DNA of 64,000 nt from Pseudomonadota bacterium (GCA_027622715.1 JAQBYN010000009.1:39418-103417); one strand, 5' to 3'. Shown: positions 46,524-56,298, numbered from the stretch's first letter. Notes: generated from the letters alone by a model not told the origin. Program-made: numbers and translations.

Positions 46524-47789
46524 GTGACACGCTCGGTTTCACTCATTCTGGCGCTCCTCGTCAGCCTCGCAAATCTTGCGGGGGTGGCGACGGCTCAGTC
46601 CGTGCAGACGATCGCGGCGGTGGTTAATGACGAGATTATTTCCAATTACGACCTGCAACAGCGGGTTAGGCTCGTTGTCTCAAGTTCTGGCGCCGATCCT
46701 TCGGGCCAAGTTGCCGATCAGCTGAAGTCCCAAATTCTGGAGAGCTTGATCGACGAGCGTCTGCAAATTCAGGAAGCTTTCCGCCTGAACATCGCCATAA
46801 CAGAACAGGAAGTCGATGGTGCCGTGCGCTTCATCGAAGAGCAGAACAAGATGCCCGAGGGGAACCTCGCCAAGTTGCTCGATTCCCAGGGCATTTCGGT
46901 TACGTCGTTACAAGATCAGCTGCGCGCACAAATTGCATGGAGCAAAGTCGTCGGTCAACGTCTGCGACCCCGGGTTGTTGTCGGCCCCGATGAAATCGAG
47001 ACGCTCGTGGAACGCCTCAAATCCGGCGGCCGGATCGAACATCTGACGAGCGAGATATTCCTCGCCTTCTCCGACCAGAACGCGGCGATCCGCCGGGATG
47101 TCACCGCCAACGCCGAAACGCTGATCGTCCAGCTCCGCGGGGGTGCATCGTTTCCGATCCTGGCCCAACAGTTCTCTCAGGCGGTTTCTGCCGCCGAAGG
47201 CGGCGAATTGGGCTGGATCAGCGGCGCAGAATTGCCCGATGCAGCTGGACCGGCGCTGGAGACGCTCGATATCAATCAAATCAGCGACCCAATTGTTACC
47301 CGCGACGGTATCTACATCTTACAGGTCCGAGACCGGCGCCGGTTCGCTGCGATCGATCCCGAGCAGGTCACCGTGACGCTCAAACAAATTTTCATCCCGC
47401 TCAAAGCGGACGCGGACGACGGGGCCATCGAAAGTCAGATGGCGCTCGCTCGGACGATCGGCGGCACCGTCCGCGGTTGCGAGGATTTTGACGCGTTGTC
47501 GACCGAAATGGGATCGCCCGAATCCGGCGATTTAGGCAAAGTGAAAGTGTCCGATACGCCGACCCAGTTTCGCGAAGCCATTCTCACCCTTGATGTCGGC
47601 GTGGCCAGTGTGCCGGTGCGCACCGAGGACGGTATCCACGTCCTCATGGTGTGCGACCGCGAGCAACCCGAGGTCCCCGAGCCAGACCGCAAGGCGATTG
47701 AGAATTCGATCGGCCAAGCGCGCTTGTCGATGCTGGCGCGCCGTTACCTCCGCGATCTCCGGCGAGACGCCGTCGTGGACGTGCGTTAA
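46524..47789 (+). CDS. surA: Periplasmic chaperone/peptidyl-prolyl isomerase SurA
   Basis: Escorts unfolded outer-membrane proteins, including LptD, through the periplasm. The 421 residues start at GTG 46524 with a signal peptide ending near ATAQ (about 24), then a SurA_N chaperone domain (about 28-165), a parvulin domain (about 170-275, with SQAVSAAEGGELGWI) and a second divergent parvulin-like domain with cysteines in GCEDFDAL and MVCDREQ. GTG is chosen because the open frame upstream overlaps lptD. The stop overlaps the pdxA start by one base. Confidence 0.93.
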   Translation: MTRSVSLILALLVSLANLAGVATAQSVQTIAAVVNDEIISNYDLQQRVRLVVSSSGADPSGQVADQLKSQILESLIDERLQIQEAFRLNIAITEQEVDGAVRFIEEQNKMPEGNLAKLLDSQGISVTSLQDQLRAQIAWSKVVGQRLRPRVVVGPDEIETLVERLKSGGRIEHLTSEIFLAFSDQNAAIRRDVTANAETLIVQLRGGASFPILAQQFSQAVSAAEGGELGWISGAELPDAAGPALETLDINQISDPIVTRDGIYILQVRDRRRFAAIDPEQVTVTLKQIFIPLKADADDGAIESQMALARTIGGTVRGCEDFDALSTEMGSPESGDLGKVKVSDTPTQFREAILTLDVGVASVPVRTEDGIHVLMVCDREQPEVPEPDRKAIENSIGQARLSMLARRYLRDLRRDAVVDVR

Positions 47790-48802
47790 TGGCGCCGGCC
47801 TTCGCTGCGGCGACGGCCGTCACGATGGGTGAGCCCGCAGGGATCGGGACTGAAATCACCCTCAAGGCTTGGATTGAGCGGGCGAAAAACGGGCTCGAGC
47901 CGTTTTTCCTTATTGCCGACCCAGAGGATGTTGGCGCTGCGAGCGCGGCGCTGAACCTGGGGGTCGCGGTTTCCGAAATTAGCGCCCCGGAAGATGCGCC
48001 GAGCGTCTTCACAACCGCGCTACCGGTGTTGCGCCAATATCTACCAAGCGCGGTCGCGACCGGCGCGCCGAATCCTGCAAATGCCGCCGCTGTTCTGGCG
48101 GCAATTGAGCGTGCGGCGATGTTCGCAATCGCCGGCACCGTCAATGCCGTCGTCACGAACCCGATTCACAAGGAAACCCTAGCGAAGGCCGGTTTTCCCT
48201 ACAGTGGGCACACCGATTACCTCGGACACCTCGCAGGCGATGTACCGACTGTGATGATGTTGGTTGGCGACAGCCTCAAGGTCGTGCCGGCGACGGTCCA
48301 TGTCGGACTGCGCGAGGCCATTGCATCGCTCACCCCGGATTTGCTCATCAGGTGCGCCGAAATCACCGCGGCAGCATTGCGCGACGATTTTGCTATTGCC
48401 GCACCGCGCCTGGTTTTTGCCGGACTGAACCCTCATGCCGGCGAGGGCGGGATGTTCGGATTCGAGGAAACCATGGTGATCGCGCCGGCGGTTGAGGCGC
48501 TACGCCAGCGCGGCGTCGATGTACGCGGGCCGTTGGCCGCCGATAGCTTGTTTCATGTTGGGGCGCGAACGACCTACGACGCCGCCATATGCATGTACCA
48601 CGACCAGGCGTTAATCCCGATCAAGACTCTGGATTTCGATCGCGCGGTCAATATGACTTTGGGACTGCCGTTTGTGCGGACCTCGCCCGACCACGGGACC
48701 GCGTTCGATATCGCCGGCAAGAACGTGGCCAATCCGGGGAGCCTCGTGCAGGCCATTCTGCTCGCGCAATCCGTCTCGCGCACGCGGTCCGGGGGCGCTT
48801 GA
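47789..48802 (+). CDS. pdxA: 4-Hydroxythreonine-4-phosphate dehydrogenase
   Basis: Oxidises 4-phosphohydroxy-threonine in the DXP-dependent pyridoxal phosphate pathway. The 337 residues contain TMGEPAGIGTEI near the start, a conserved GHTDYLGHLA, and the metal ligands near MYHDQALIPIKTLDF; RTSPDHGTAFDIAG is at the C-terminus. surA-pdxA-rsmA order matches E. coli. Start overlaps the surA stop by one base. Confidence 0.97.
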   Translation: MAPAFAAATAVTMGEPAGIGTEITLKAWIERAKNGLEPFFLIADPEDVGAASAALNLGVAVSEISAPEDAPSVFTTALPVLRQYLPSAVATGAPNPANAAAVLAAIERAAMFAIAGTVNAVVTNPIHKETLAKAGFPYSGHTDYLGHLAGDVPTVMMLVGDSLKVVPATVHVGLREAIASLTPDLLIRCAEITAAALRDDFAIAAPRLVFAGLNPHAGEGGMFGFEETMVIAPAVEALRQRGVDVRGPLAADSLFHVGARTTYDAAICMYHDQALIPIKTLDFDRAVNMTLGLPFVRTSPDHGTAFDIAGKNVANPGSLVQAILLAQSVSRTRSGGA

Positions 48803-48804
48803 CC

Positions 48805-49644
48805 ATGCCGCCGGACTTGCCGCCGATCCGCGACGTTATTCGGCGTCACGGATTGGACGCGCGACGATCCTTGGGGCAACATTTTCTTTTGGACCTCAAT
48901 CTGACGCGGCGGATTGTGCGCGCGGCGGGCGATATTGAGGGCAAGACGGTCTATGAAGTTGGGCCCGGCCCCGGCGGCCTTACGCGCGCGCTTTTAGAGG
49001 CGGGCGCGGTCGTCGTGGCGGTTGAGACCGACGCCCGGTGCCTTGACGCACTGGCAGAACTCGGGGCGCATTATCCTGGTCGATTGAAGGTCGTCGAGGC
49101 CGATGCCGTCGCGTGCGACGAAGCGAGTTTGGTGGCGCCTGGCTCTCTTGTCATCGCTAATCTGCCTTACAATATTTCGACGGTGCTGCTCGCCAAGTGG
49201 TTGACGATCAGTCTTGTTCCGTTTGCCGATATGACGCTGATGTTTCAGAAGGAAGTCGCCAACCGCATTCTTGCCGAGCCCGGTAATAAGACGTACGGGC
49301 GACTCAGCGTGTTGGCCCAATGGCGGTGCGCCGTAGAGCGCGCGTTCGATCTCCCGGCGCAAGCCTTTGTGCCACCGCCCAAGGTCGAATCGACGGTTCT
49401 GCGTTTGACCCCGCGCGCCAATCCGATCTCGATCGATCCGGCCGCGTTGGAGCGTGTGACCGCTGCGGCTTTTGGTCAACGCCGCAAAATGCTGCGCTCC
49501 AGCCTCAAGAGCCTTATTGAGAATCCGGTACCGTTTTTGGAAGACCTTGGGATCGCGCCGACCGATCGCGCCGAAGACCTAACGGTGGCGCAGTTCTGCG
49601 CGATCGCGGCACGGATCCCGACCGAAATGGCGACCTCAGGTTAA
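48805..49644 (+). CDS. rsmA: 16S rRNA dimethyladenosine transferase (A1518/A1519)
   Basis: Dimethylates two adenines in helix 45 of 16S rRNA during small-subunit maturation; loss gives kasugamycin resistance. The 279 residues have SAM motif I EVGPGPGGLTRALL, catalytic NLPYNIST, and the C-terminal small helical domain. ATG 48805 begins three bases after the pdxA stop; the open frame goes further upstream only through pdxA. The last bases overlap gmk by nine on the opposite strand. Confidence 0.96.
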   Translation: MPPDLPPIRDVIRRHGLDARRSLGQHFLLDLNLTRRIVRAAGDIEGKTVYEVGPGPGGLTRALLEAGAVVVAVETDARCLDALAELGAHYPGRLKVVEADAVACDEASLVAPGSLVIANLPYNISTVLLAKWLTISLVPFADMTLMFQKEVANRILAEPGNKTYGRLSVLAQWRCAVERAFDLPAQAFVPPPKVESTVLRLTPRANPISIDPAALERVTAAAFGQRRKMLRSSLKSLIENPVPFLEDLGIAPTDRAEDLTVAQFCAIAARIPTEMATSG

Positions 49645-50274
49645 CGTACGAACAAAATCGCTGAGACCGGTTTGTCGTTCTAGGCGCAATCGTTCGGCAC
49701 CGACGATCATCTGGAGCTGGGCCGCCGTCTCCTCGAGATCGTGATTTACCAAAATGTAATCGTATTCGCGCCAGTGGCTGATTTCGTCAACGGCTTTGGC
49801 CATGCGTGTTTGGACGACGTCTTCGCTGTCGAGGCCGCGAGCCTTGAGCCGCCGTGCCAGTTCGTCAAGCGAGGGCGGGAGCAGAAACACGGTCACCACA
49901 TCTTCCCGGACGTTTTCGGTGAGCTGCTGCGTTCCCTGCCAGTCGATATCGAAAAGAACGCAGTGCCCCCCTTCCAACGCCTCGAAGACAGGCTTCGACG
50001 GTGTCCCATAGCGGTGATCGAATACGACGGCATGTTCCAGAAACTCTCGCCGATCAACCATCGCGTCGAATTCTGCGTCCTTAACGAAGTAGTAGTCGCG
50101 ACCTTCCAATTCGTTTTCTCGCGCCGCACGCGTGGTTGCGGAAACCGACATGACAAAATCCGCATTGTCCTCAAGCAGGCGGCGCGACAGTGTGGTTTTT
50201 CCGGCCCCCGAGGGCGACGAGAGAACCAACAGGAAACCGCGACGCTGAATAGATGTCGCTGCTGCGTTACTCAA
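49636..50274 (-). CDS. gmk: Guanylate kinase
   Basis: Phosphorylates GMP and dGMP. About 212 residues with the P-loop SSPSGAGKTTLS near the start, the GMP-binding region around VSATTRAARENELEGRDYYFV, and DIDWQGTQQL. No ATG is near; a TTG at 50274 fits MSNAAATSIQRRGFLLV and has an AGCAGG before it, whereas GTG 50292 is in frame upstream but without a ribosome site. Either overlaps the end of yicC. Last gene of the fabD-to-gmk run. Confidence 0.93.
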   Translation of the reverse strand: MSNAAATSIQRRGFLLVLSSPSGAGKTTLSRRLLEDNADFVMSVSATTRAARENELEGRDYYFVKDAEFDAMVDRREFLEHAVVFDHRYGTPSKPVFEALEGGHCVLFDIDWQGTQQLTENVREDVVTVFLLPPSLDELARRLKARGLDSEDVVQTRMAKAVDEISHWREYDYILVNHDLEETAAQLQMIVGAERLRLERQTGLSDFVRTLT

Positions 50275-51151
50275 CGTTTTGCACCTGCTCACGAAGGCGA
50301 TCGACCTCGACCTTCAAGTCAAGCCCGACCGCTGTCAGGGTGACGTCGCTCGCTTTGGAACAGAGCGTGTTGGCCTCTCGGTTGAATTCTTGGCATAGAA
50401 AGTCGAGGCGGCGGCCGACCGCTTCGCCACTATTGAGCGAGTCATTGGCCGACTCGACATGCGCGCGCAACCGCTGAATTTCCTCGGATACGTCGGATTT
50501 GACCATGAGCAGCGCCAACTCCTGGGCCAATCGTTCCTCGGGCAGCCCGGGTCGATCGGCCAGCAACTCATCAATCTGAAGTCGCAACCGATCGCGCACC
50601 GAGTCCGGACGGGCAGCAGCGATCGCCTCGGCCCGGGCGACCAGTTGTGAAATCAAGTCGAGATGGCCGCGCAGTGTCGCGTCAATCCGTGCGCCCTCGT
50701 CGCGCCGGGCGGTGTCAAGTGCAGCCAGCGCTTGGTCAAAAGTCGACCGCAGTGCGATGTCGCGGACCTCGATATCGCTTTCTGGAATCTCCTGCTCCTG
50801 CAGCTCAAGGACACCGCGAAGCGCCAGCACCCCGTCCAAGGTTGCGTCAGCGGTGCCGGGCGTCCCGCGCAACGCGGCGAGTTCACGCAACACTTGCGCC
50901 AAAACGTCTTGGTTCACCCGCAATTCCTGTTGGGCGCGCTGGTCGAACTGGAGCGAGACCTGAATGTTACCGCGATTGAAGCGCAGCGGCGCCGCCGCGC
51001 GAATGTGGCCCTCAAGGTCTTCGAGCCCATTCGGGAGACGGAGCCGAATGTCGAGGCCGCGGCCATTGACGCTGCGCATTTCCCAAGCCCAATCGAATGC
51101 GCCGCTCCGCCCTTCTTGGCGGGCAAAACCGGTCATACTGGAAATGGGCAA
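50267..51151 (-). CDS. yicC: YicC/YloC-family endoribonuclease
   Basis: YicC is a conserved endoribonuclease implicated in small-RNA turnover. The 294 residues have the conserved start SSMTGFARQEG, the middle SVNGRGLDIRLRLP, and the C-terminal LRAHVESANDSLNSGEAVGRRLDFLCQEFNREANTLCSKA signature with a catalytic-type region. It overlaps gmk at its end and lies 74 bases after mltG. Confidence 0.9.
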   Translation of the reverse strand: MPISSMTGFARQEGRSGAFDWAWEMRSVNGRGLDIRLRLPNGLEDLEGHIRAAAPLRFNRGNIQVSLQFDQRAQQELRVNQDVLAQVLRELAALRGTPGTADATLDGVLALRGVLELQEQEIPESDIEVRDIALRSTFDQALAALDTARRDEGARIDATLRGHLDLISQLVARAEAIAAARPDSVRDRLRLQIDELLADRPGLPEERLAQELALLMVKSDVSEEIQRLRAHVESANDSLNSGEAVGRRLDFLCQEFNREANTLCSKASDVTLTAVGLDLKVEVDRLREQVQNVE

Positions 51152-51225
51152 GTTAAAAATCCGGTCGGTGAGTGGGGAACGACACAGCCCAATCTATAGT
51201 GTCCGGCCCCGTTGCCAACAAGCGT

Positions 51226-52209
51226 TCAGTTCTGCTGCGACCGAATCTGCCGCCATCGCCGGACATTCCGTTGGTGTTCTTCCAAGGTCCGGGCAAACGC
51301 ATGGCCGCCGTTTCCGTCGGCAACAAAATAGAGCTCGTCGGTCGCAACCGGGTGGAGTACCGCCTCAAGCGCAGCGCGACCAGGGTTGGCGATGGCAGTG
51401 GGTGGGAGACCCCGCACCTTGTAGGTGTTGAACGGCGAGTCGACGGCGAGGTCGTCCCGCGTCAACCGCCGTCCTAACGGTCCCTCGCCGCCGGTCAGCG
51501 CATAGACCACGGTCGGATCTGACTGCAACCGCATCCCCCGGCGCAGCCGATTGATGAACACGCCGGCAATGCGCGGGCGCTCGTCGGCAACGGCGGTTTC
51601 CTTTTCGACGATCGAGGCCAAAGCCAAGGCTTGGCCGGGGGTGGTGAACGGCAAGTCCGGCGAGCGCGCCGGCCACAGATCATCAACTAGGTCGGTCATC
51701 GCGCGTTGCATTCGGGCAACCACGTCAGCGCGGGCGTCCCCGTAGGCGTAGTGATAGGTCTCGGGCAACAAGGCGCCTTCGGCAATGCCGGTTGGCGTTG
51801 CGCCGTCGAGCCCTTCGGCGCTGGCGACTAATCGCAGCACCTCGGCCGTCGTCAATCCTTCGGGCAGCGTCAACCGGCGAATGACGGGATCGCCGCGGAC
51901 TACTAGATCGAGAACCGCACGCATTGAACTCCGGGCGGGCACCATGTATTCGCCGGCACGCAGCGATTTGCTTTGACCCGACGCGCGCACGACGAACTGA
52001 AATAGACCGGGCTCGCTCAGAATGCCGCGGGCCTCGAGGATTTCGGAAATCTGGGCCACGGACGATCCGCGCGGCAGGACGATTGTGGCGTCCTCGGTAG
52101 TCGGACCCGCCGCGTCAAAGGCCGCCGCGCCCCAGACCAACATGCCAGCGGCGGCAGTTACAACGACCACCAGGAGCAGGGTTAGAGCGCGTATGGCTTT
52201 GCGGCTCAT
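51226..52209 (-). CDS. mltG: Endolytic murein transglycosylase MltG
   Basis: Cleaves nascent glycan internally and probably ends strand elongation at the inner membrane. The 327 residues have an N-terminal membrane anchor (about 8-30), a LysM-like region, and the YceG/MltG domain with the catalytic glutamate at residue 202 in SIVEKET, followed by LLPETYHYAYG earlier and the late NPGRAALEA. It lies 11 bases after fabF, in the fab transcript. Confidence 0.94.
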   Translation of the reverse strand: MSRKAIRALTLLLVVVVTAAAGMLVWGAAAFDAAGPTTEDATIVLPRGSSVAQISEILEARGILSEPGLFQFVVRASGQSKSLRAGEYMVPARSSMRAVLDLVVRGDPVIRRLTLPEGLTTAEVLRLVASAEGLDGATPTGIAEGALLPETYHYAYGDARADVVARMQRAMTDLVDDLWPARSPDLPFTTPGQALALASIVEKETAVADERPRIAGVFINRLRRGMRLQSDPTVVYALTGGEGPLGRRLTRDDLAVDSPFNTYKVRGLPPTAIANPGRAALEAVLHPVATDELYFVADGNGGHAFARTLEEHQRNVRRWRQIRSQQN

Positions 52210-52220
52210 GGCCGGCGGGA

Positions 52221-53486
52221 CTAACTTGGCTGGGCGAAAATCAAAGACGCGTTGGTGCCGCCGAAGCCGAACGAATTCGACAACGTGGCACGAATCTCTT
52301 TCTTCTTGGCCGTGTGCGGCACGAGATCGAGATCACAACCCTCGCTCGGGTTGTCCAGGTTTAACGTTGGCGGCACCATACTGTCGCGCATCGCAAGAAT
52401 GCTGAAGATGGCCTCGACCGACCCGGCAGCGCCCAGGAGATGCCCGACGGCCGACTTCGTCGATGACATCGACAGTTTGTACGCCGCATCGCCAAAGAGA
52501 CGTTTCACCGCCCGAATTTCGATCTCATCGCCAAGTGGGGTCGAGGTGCCGTGCGCGTTGATATAGTCGATCTGGTCAGGCGCCAAACCGGCACGTTTTA
52601 ACGCCATTTCCATGGCCCGGAACGCACCACCGCCATCCTCGGACGGGGCGGTAATATGATGTGCGTCGCCCGACAGGCCGTAGCCGACAATCTCGGCGTA
52701 AACCTTGGCGCCACGCGCCTTTGCATGTTCGAGTTCTTCGAGGACGACGACCCCGGCCCCCTCGCCCATCACGAACCCATCGCGGTCCTTGTCCCACGGG
52801 CGGGACGCCTTTTGCGGCGTGTCGTTGAAGTCGGTCGATAGCGCACGGGCAGAAGCAAACCCGGCCAAACCCAACCGGCAGATCGCCGATTCGGTGCCAC
52901 CGGCAACCATGACGTCGGCATCGCTCATGCTGATAAAGCGCGCCGCATCACCAATGGCATGGGCACCGGTCGAACACGCGGTCACAACCGCATGGTTCGG
53001 GCCTTTGAAGCCGTAGCGAATCGAGGTATGGCCAGCAACCAGGTTGATCAGAGCCTGGGGAATGAAGAATGGACTGAGGCGACGCGGACCGCGTTCATCC
53101 AGGGTCTTGGCGCCCTCAACAATTTCCTGCAACCCGCCAATGCCTGAGCCGATCAGAACGCCAGTGCGGCATCGATCCTCTTCGGTCTCGGGCTTCCAAC
53201 CGGCGTCTTCTATCGCCTGCTGTGCTGCAGCGAGGCCGAAGATGATGAAATCGGCCATCTTCCGGCGATCTTTCGGCGTCACCCAATCGTCGAAGTTGAA
53301 GTCGCCCTCACCCTCGCCGCGGACGACCTGGGCGGCGATTTTGGCCGGCAGGTCGGAAACATCAAATTTTTGGATGGGCGTAATACCGGAACGTCCCTCG
53401 AGGAGACGTTTCCAGGTTAGCTCGACACCAGTGCCAATCGGCGTCACCAAGCCGAGGCCGGTTACGACGACGCGTCTAAGTTCCAC
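52221..53486 (-). CDS. fabF: 3-Oxoacyl-ACP synthase II
   Basis: Condenses malonyl-ACP with growing acyl chains in fatty acid synthesis. The 421 residues have the nucleophile in VVTACSTGAHAIG, His in NAHGTSTPLGD, and SAVGHLLGAAGSVE with the second histidine, the standard KAS II triad. It follows acpP by 36 bases and precedes mltG. Its size and start RVVVTGLGLVTPIG are typical. Confidence 0.97.
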   Translation of the reverse strand: MELRRVVVTGLGLVTPIGTGVELTWKRLLEGRSGITPIQKFDVSDLPAKIAAQVVRGEGEGDFNFDDWVTPKDRRKMADFIIFGLAAAQQAIEDAGWKPETEEDRCRTGVLIGSGIGGLQEIVEGAKTLDERGPRRLSPFFIPQALINLVAGHTSIRYGFKGPNHAVVTACSTGAHAIGDAARFISMSDADVMVAGGTESAICRLGLAGFASARALSTDFNDTPQKASRPWDKDRDGFVMGEGAGVVVLEELEHAKARGAKVYAEIVGYGLSGDAHHITAPSEDGGGAFRAMEMALKRAGLAPDQIDYINAHGTSTPLGDEIEIRAVKRLFGDAAYKLSMSSTKSAVGHLLGAAGSVEAIFSILAMRDSMVPPTLNLDNPSEGCDLDLVPHTAKKKEIRATLSNSFGFGGTNASLIFAQPS

Positions 53487-53522
53487 GACTTACGCTCCGG
53501 CGGCCGGGTTGCGTCACTTCGT

Positions 53523-53759
53523 TCAGGAAGCAGCCGTCTGAAGGAAGGCGACCGCGTCTTTGACCGTGACGATTTTTTCCGCGGCGTCGTCCGGGATCTC
53601 GCAACCGAACTCTTCTTCGAACGCCATCACGAGTTCAACCGTATCGAGGCTGTCCGCACCAAGGTCGTCGATAAAACTCGCCGAATCGGTGACTTTTTCC
53701 TCGTCAACGCCCAGGTGTTCTACGACGATTTTCTTCACACGGTCGGCGATGTCACTCAT
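53523..53759 (-). CDS. acpP: Acyl carrier protein
   Basis: The 78-residue acidic carrier of growing fatty acids. Ser37 in [19 protein letters not shown] takes the phosphopantetheine. Start ATG 53759 with [17 protein letters not shown] 170-base gap to fabG upstream may contain its own promoter, as is common for acpP. Confidence 0.98.
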   Translation of the reverse strand: MSDIADRVKKIVVEHLGVDEEKVTDSASFIDDLGADSLDTVELVMAFEEEFGCEIPDDAAEKIVTVKDAVAFLQTAAS

Positions 53760-53929
53760 TCACATATTCCCTTGGATTTGCGCCGAGACCAGGCTCCAGC
53801 GGTGGACGATTTTCCAACAATAAGTACGCATTGTAGCAACCAAAACGTCCTCGTGACGGCACTACATTGAAGGGTTCGTAACACACTTTAGATTGGTTGA
53901 CTAGCGGTCCGCCAGGCCAGTTTTGGGCC

Positions 53930-54667
53930 CTAAATCATTGCCATCCCGCCGTTAATGTGGAGCGTCTGACCGGTAACATATGCGGCTTCCTCGCTCGCCA
54001 GATAGACCACCGATGCGGCGATATCTTGAGGTGTCCCAAATCGACCGGCGGGGATGGCCCCAGCCAACTTGGTTCTCTGGTCCTCTGTCAGCCCGTCAGT
54101 CATCGGCGATTCAACGAAGCCCGGCGCGACGCAGTTGACCGTAATGCCGCGTGACGCGACTTCCTGCGCCAGGGCCTTCGACATGCCGATCATCCCGGCC
54201 TTCGCCGCGGCATAGTTCGCCTGGCCCGGATTGCCGGTGACCCCGACGATCGACGTGATGCCGACGATCCGTCCCCAACGCTGCTTCATCATTGGCCGCA
54301 ATACCGCACGCGAAAGGCGGAATGCAGCGGTCAGGTTCACATCAAGTACGGATTGCCACTCCTCGTCTTTCATCCGCAGGGCGAGGTTGTCGCGCGTAAG
54401 GCCGGCATTGTTGATGAGAATGTCGATGCCGCCGAGCGCATCGACCACACCCTTTGTGAGGGCCTCGACCGCAACAGGGTCCGATAAATCGGCCGCCAAC
54501 ACCGTCGCGCGCGCGCCAAGTTCATGGGCAAGCGACGCCAATGCGGCTTCGCGCGTGCCCGACAGCGCGACGCTCGCACCCGCCGCGTGCAATGCCCGCG
54601 CGATCGCCCCGCCGATGGCACCCGAAGCGCCGGTGACCAGGGCCCGTTTGTTTGACAGATCGAACAT
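53930..54667 (-). CDS. fabG: 3-Oxoacyl-ACP reductase
   Basis: NADPH-dependent reductase of fatty acid synthesis. The 245 residues show the short-chain dehydrogenase pattern: TGASGAIGGAIARAL for cofactor binding, NNAGLTRDNL, the Ser-Tyr-Lys triad in ITSIVGVTGNPGQANYAAAKAG, and PGFVESPMTDGL. It lies 12 bases after fabD on the same strand. Confidence 0.97.
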   Translation of the reverse strand: MFDLSNKRALVTGASGAIGGAIARALHAAGASVALSGTREAALASLAHELGARATVLAADLSDPVAVEALTKGVVDALGGIDILINNAGLTRDNLALRMKDEEWQSVLDVNLTAAFRLSRAVLRPMMKQRWGRIVGITSIVGVTGNPGQANYAAAKAGMIGMSKALAQEVASRGITVNCVAPGFVESPMTDGLTEDQRTKLAGAIPAGRFGTPQDIAASVVYLASEEAAYVTGQTLHINGGMAMI

Positions 54668-54679
54668 TGCGCCTCCGCC

Positions 54680-55618
54680 TCAGAGCGAATTGAAGAAGTC
54701 GTCGATGTCGCGCGGGCTCCCAATTGAAAGCGTGGCGATGTCCCGGTCGATGCGCTTGGCCAACCCGGCCAGCACTTTACCCGACCCGACCTCGACAAGC
54801 TTATCAACGCCTTCGTCACGCATGAATAGGACGCTTTCGCGCCAACGAACCATTTTGGTGACCTGCTCGACCAGCAAACCGCGGATCTCGTCGGCCTCGT
54901 CAACAGAGCCCGCGGTGACGTTGGCGACCAGGGGCACGCAAGGCGCGACAATTTTCGCCGACTCTAGAACCGCCGCCATGGCGTCGGCGGCGGGTTGCAT
55001 GAGTGCGCAATGAAACGGCGCGGAGACCGGCAGCGGCAGGGCGCGCTTCACGCCGCGTTCTTTAGCGATGTCGATTGCGCGCTCGACCGCCGCGCGCGAA
55101 CCGCTAATCACAACTTGGCCGCCACCGTTGTCATTCGCCACCTCACATACGCCGTCGCCGGCGGCGGCTTTCGCTATTTCCTGGGCAAGGCCTACCTCCG
55201 CACCCAGGAGTGCCGCCATGGCGCCCTCGCCGACCGGCACGGCGCGCTGCATGGCCTGGCCGCGGTGCCGCAAGAGTCGCGCGCAGTCTGCCAGGGTTAG
55301 GGACCCGGCCACCGTGAGCGCCGAGTATTCCCCCAATGAGTGGCCGGCGACGAACGCCAATTTGGCGGCGATGTCGAAACCGCTCTTTTGGATGGTGCGG
55401 GCCGCCGCGACCGAGACCGCCATCAGCGCAGGCTGGGCATTCTCGGTCAGCATCAGCTCATTCTCGGGGCCTTCCCACATGAGCCGGCTTAGGTTGAACT
55501 GAAGCGCCTCATCGATCTCTTCAAAGACCTCGCGGGCCTGCGGCAGTGCGTCTGCCAGTTCCTTTCCCATGCCCACGGCCTGTGACCCCTGCCCTGGGAA
55601 AACGAACGCGGTTGCCAT
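54680..55618 (-). CDS. fabD: Malonyl-CoA-acyl carrier protein transacylase
   Basis: Moves malonyl from CoA to ACP. The 312 residues contain AFVFPGQGSQAVGMG at the start, the nucleophile Ser94 in GHSLGEYSAL, and ALPLPVSAPFHCALM with the catalytic histidine. ATG 55618 is preferred over an in-frame start at 55678 because it matches the family N-terminus. First gene of fabD-fabG-acpP-fabF-mltG-yicC-gmk, divergent from rpsF. Confidence 0.96.
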   Translation of the reverse strand: MATAFVFPGQGSQAVGMGKELADALPQAREVFEEIDEALQFNLSRLMWEGPENELMLTENAQPALMAVSVAAARTIQKSGFDIAAKLAFVAGHSLGEYSALTVAGSLTLADCARLLRHRGQAMQRAVPVGEGAMAALLGAEVGLAQEIAKAAAGDGVCEVANDNGGGQVVISGSRAAVERAIDIAKERGVKRALPLPVSAPFHCALMQPAADAMAAVLESAKIVAPCVPLVANVTAGSVDEADEIRGLLVEQVTKMVRWRESVLFMRDEGVDKLVEVGSGKVLAGLAKRIDRDIATLSIGSPRDIDDFFNSL

Positions 55619-55687
55619 GCCAAAACCCTGCTTATGTGGACGTGTGCCCGAGTCGCACCTTTGAGCGGGACCTGTCAAGGCGCTGCC

Positions 55688-55715
55688 TTGCGAGCGGGCG
55701 CAAAACCTGTATATT
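55688..55715 (+). promoter_or_regulatory. rpsF: Candidate rpsF operon promoter
   Basis: TTGCGA (55688-55693), a 16-base spacer and TATATT (55710-55715) give a good -35/-10 pair. The leader to rpsF would be about 88 bases and holds two hairpins. Confidence 0.5.
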
Positions 55716-55736
55716 CCCGCCGCTCACATACTCCTT

Positions 55737-55786
55737 GCCGGGGTGAGACCCGGCTAATGCCTGGATCGGCCTGTTGGCTCCCAGGC
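55737..55786 (+). promoter_or_regulatory. rpsF: Structured rpsF leader with two hairpins
   Basis: Hairpin one pairs GCCGGG (55737-55742) with CCCGGC (55749-55754) around GTGAGA. Hairpin two pairs GCCTGG (55759-55764) with CCAGGC (55781-55786) with an inner GCC/GGC stem. Known bacterial rpsF leaders bind S6:S18 for autoregulation; these stems are a candidate, but the match to the known motif was not verified. Confidence 0.4.
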
Positions 55787-55809
55787 GCACCAACCGTAAG
55801 GAGACGCAG

Positions 55810-56298
55810 ATGGCGTTCTATGAAAACGTCTTTATCGTCCGACAAGACGTTTCGAACCAGCAAGTTGAAGAACTTGCCACCCGCTTCACGGAAATTCTGG
55901 AGAGCGGTGGCGGAAAGGTCGAAAAGACCGAGTTCTGGGGCCTGCGGACCATGGCCTACAAGATCAAGAAGAACCGCAAGGGTCATTACGTGATGTTCAA
56001 TCTCGACGCGCCGTCGCCTGCGGTCCAGGAGATGGAACGCAATATGATGCTGAGCGAAGATGTCATTCGGCACATGACCTTGCGTGTTGACGAGCTCGAA
56101 GAGGGCCCGTCGGCGGTTATGAAGTTCCGCGGCGAACGGACCCGCAGCTACGGTGACCGGAGCGATAGCGGCGATTCCACTAGTCGCACGCCCGCCGCAC
56201 CGCCGGCAGTCGCAAGCGACGCACCCGCACCCGCAGTCAGCGGAGAACCAACCGCCGCCGCCAGCGAAACCCCGGTCGTTGAGGGAGACAGCGCATGA
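55810..56298 (+). CDS. rpsF: 30S ribosomal protein S6
   Basis: Binds the S15/S18-containing platform of the small subunit. The 162-residue length is longer than the usual 95-135 because of an Ala/Pro/Ser-rich tail (after about 115), as in several alphaproteobacteria. The core [19 protein letters not shown] and [19 protein letters not shown] is standard. ATG 55810 follows AAGGAG (55798-55803). It overlaps rpsR by four bases. Confidence 0.98.
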   Translation: MAFYENVFIVRQDVSNQQVEELATRFTEILESGGGKVEKTEFWGLRTMAYKIKKNRKGHYVMFNLDAPSPAVQEMERNMMLSEDVIRHMTLRVDELEEGPSAVMKFRGERTRSYGDRSDSGDSTSRTPAAPPAVASDAPAPAVSGEPTAAASETPVVEGDSA

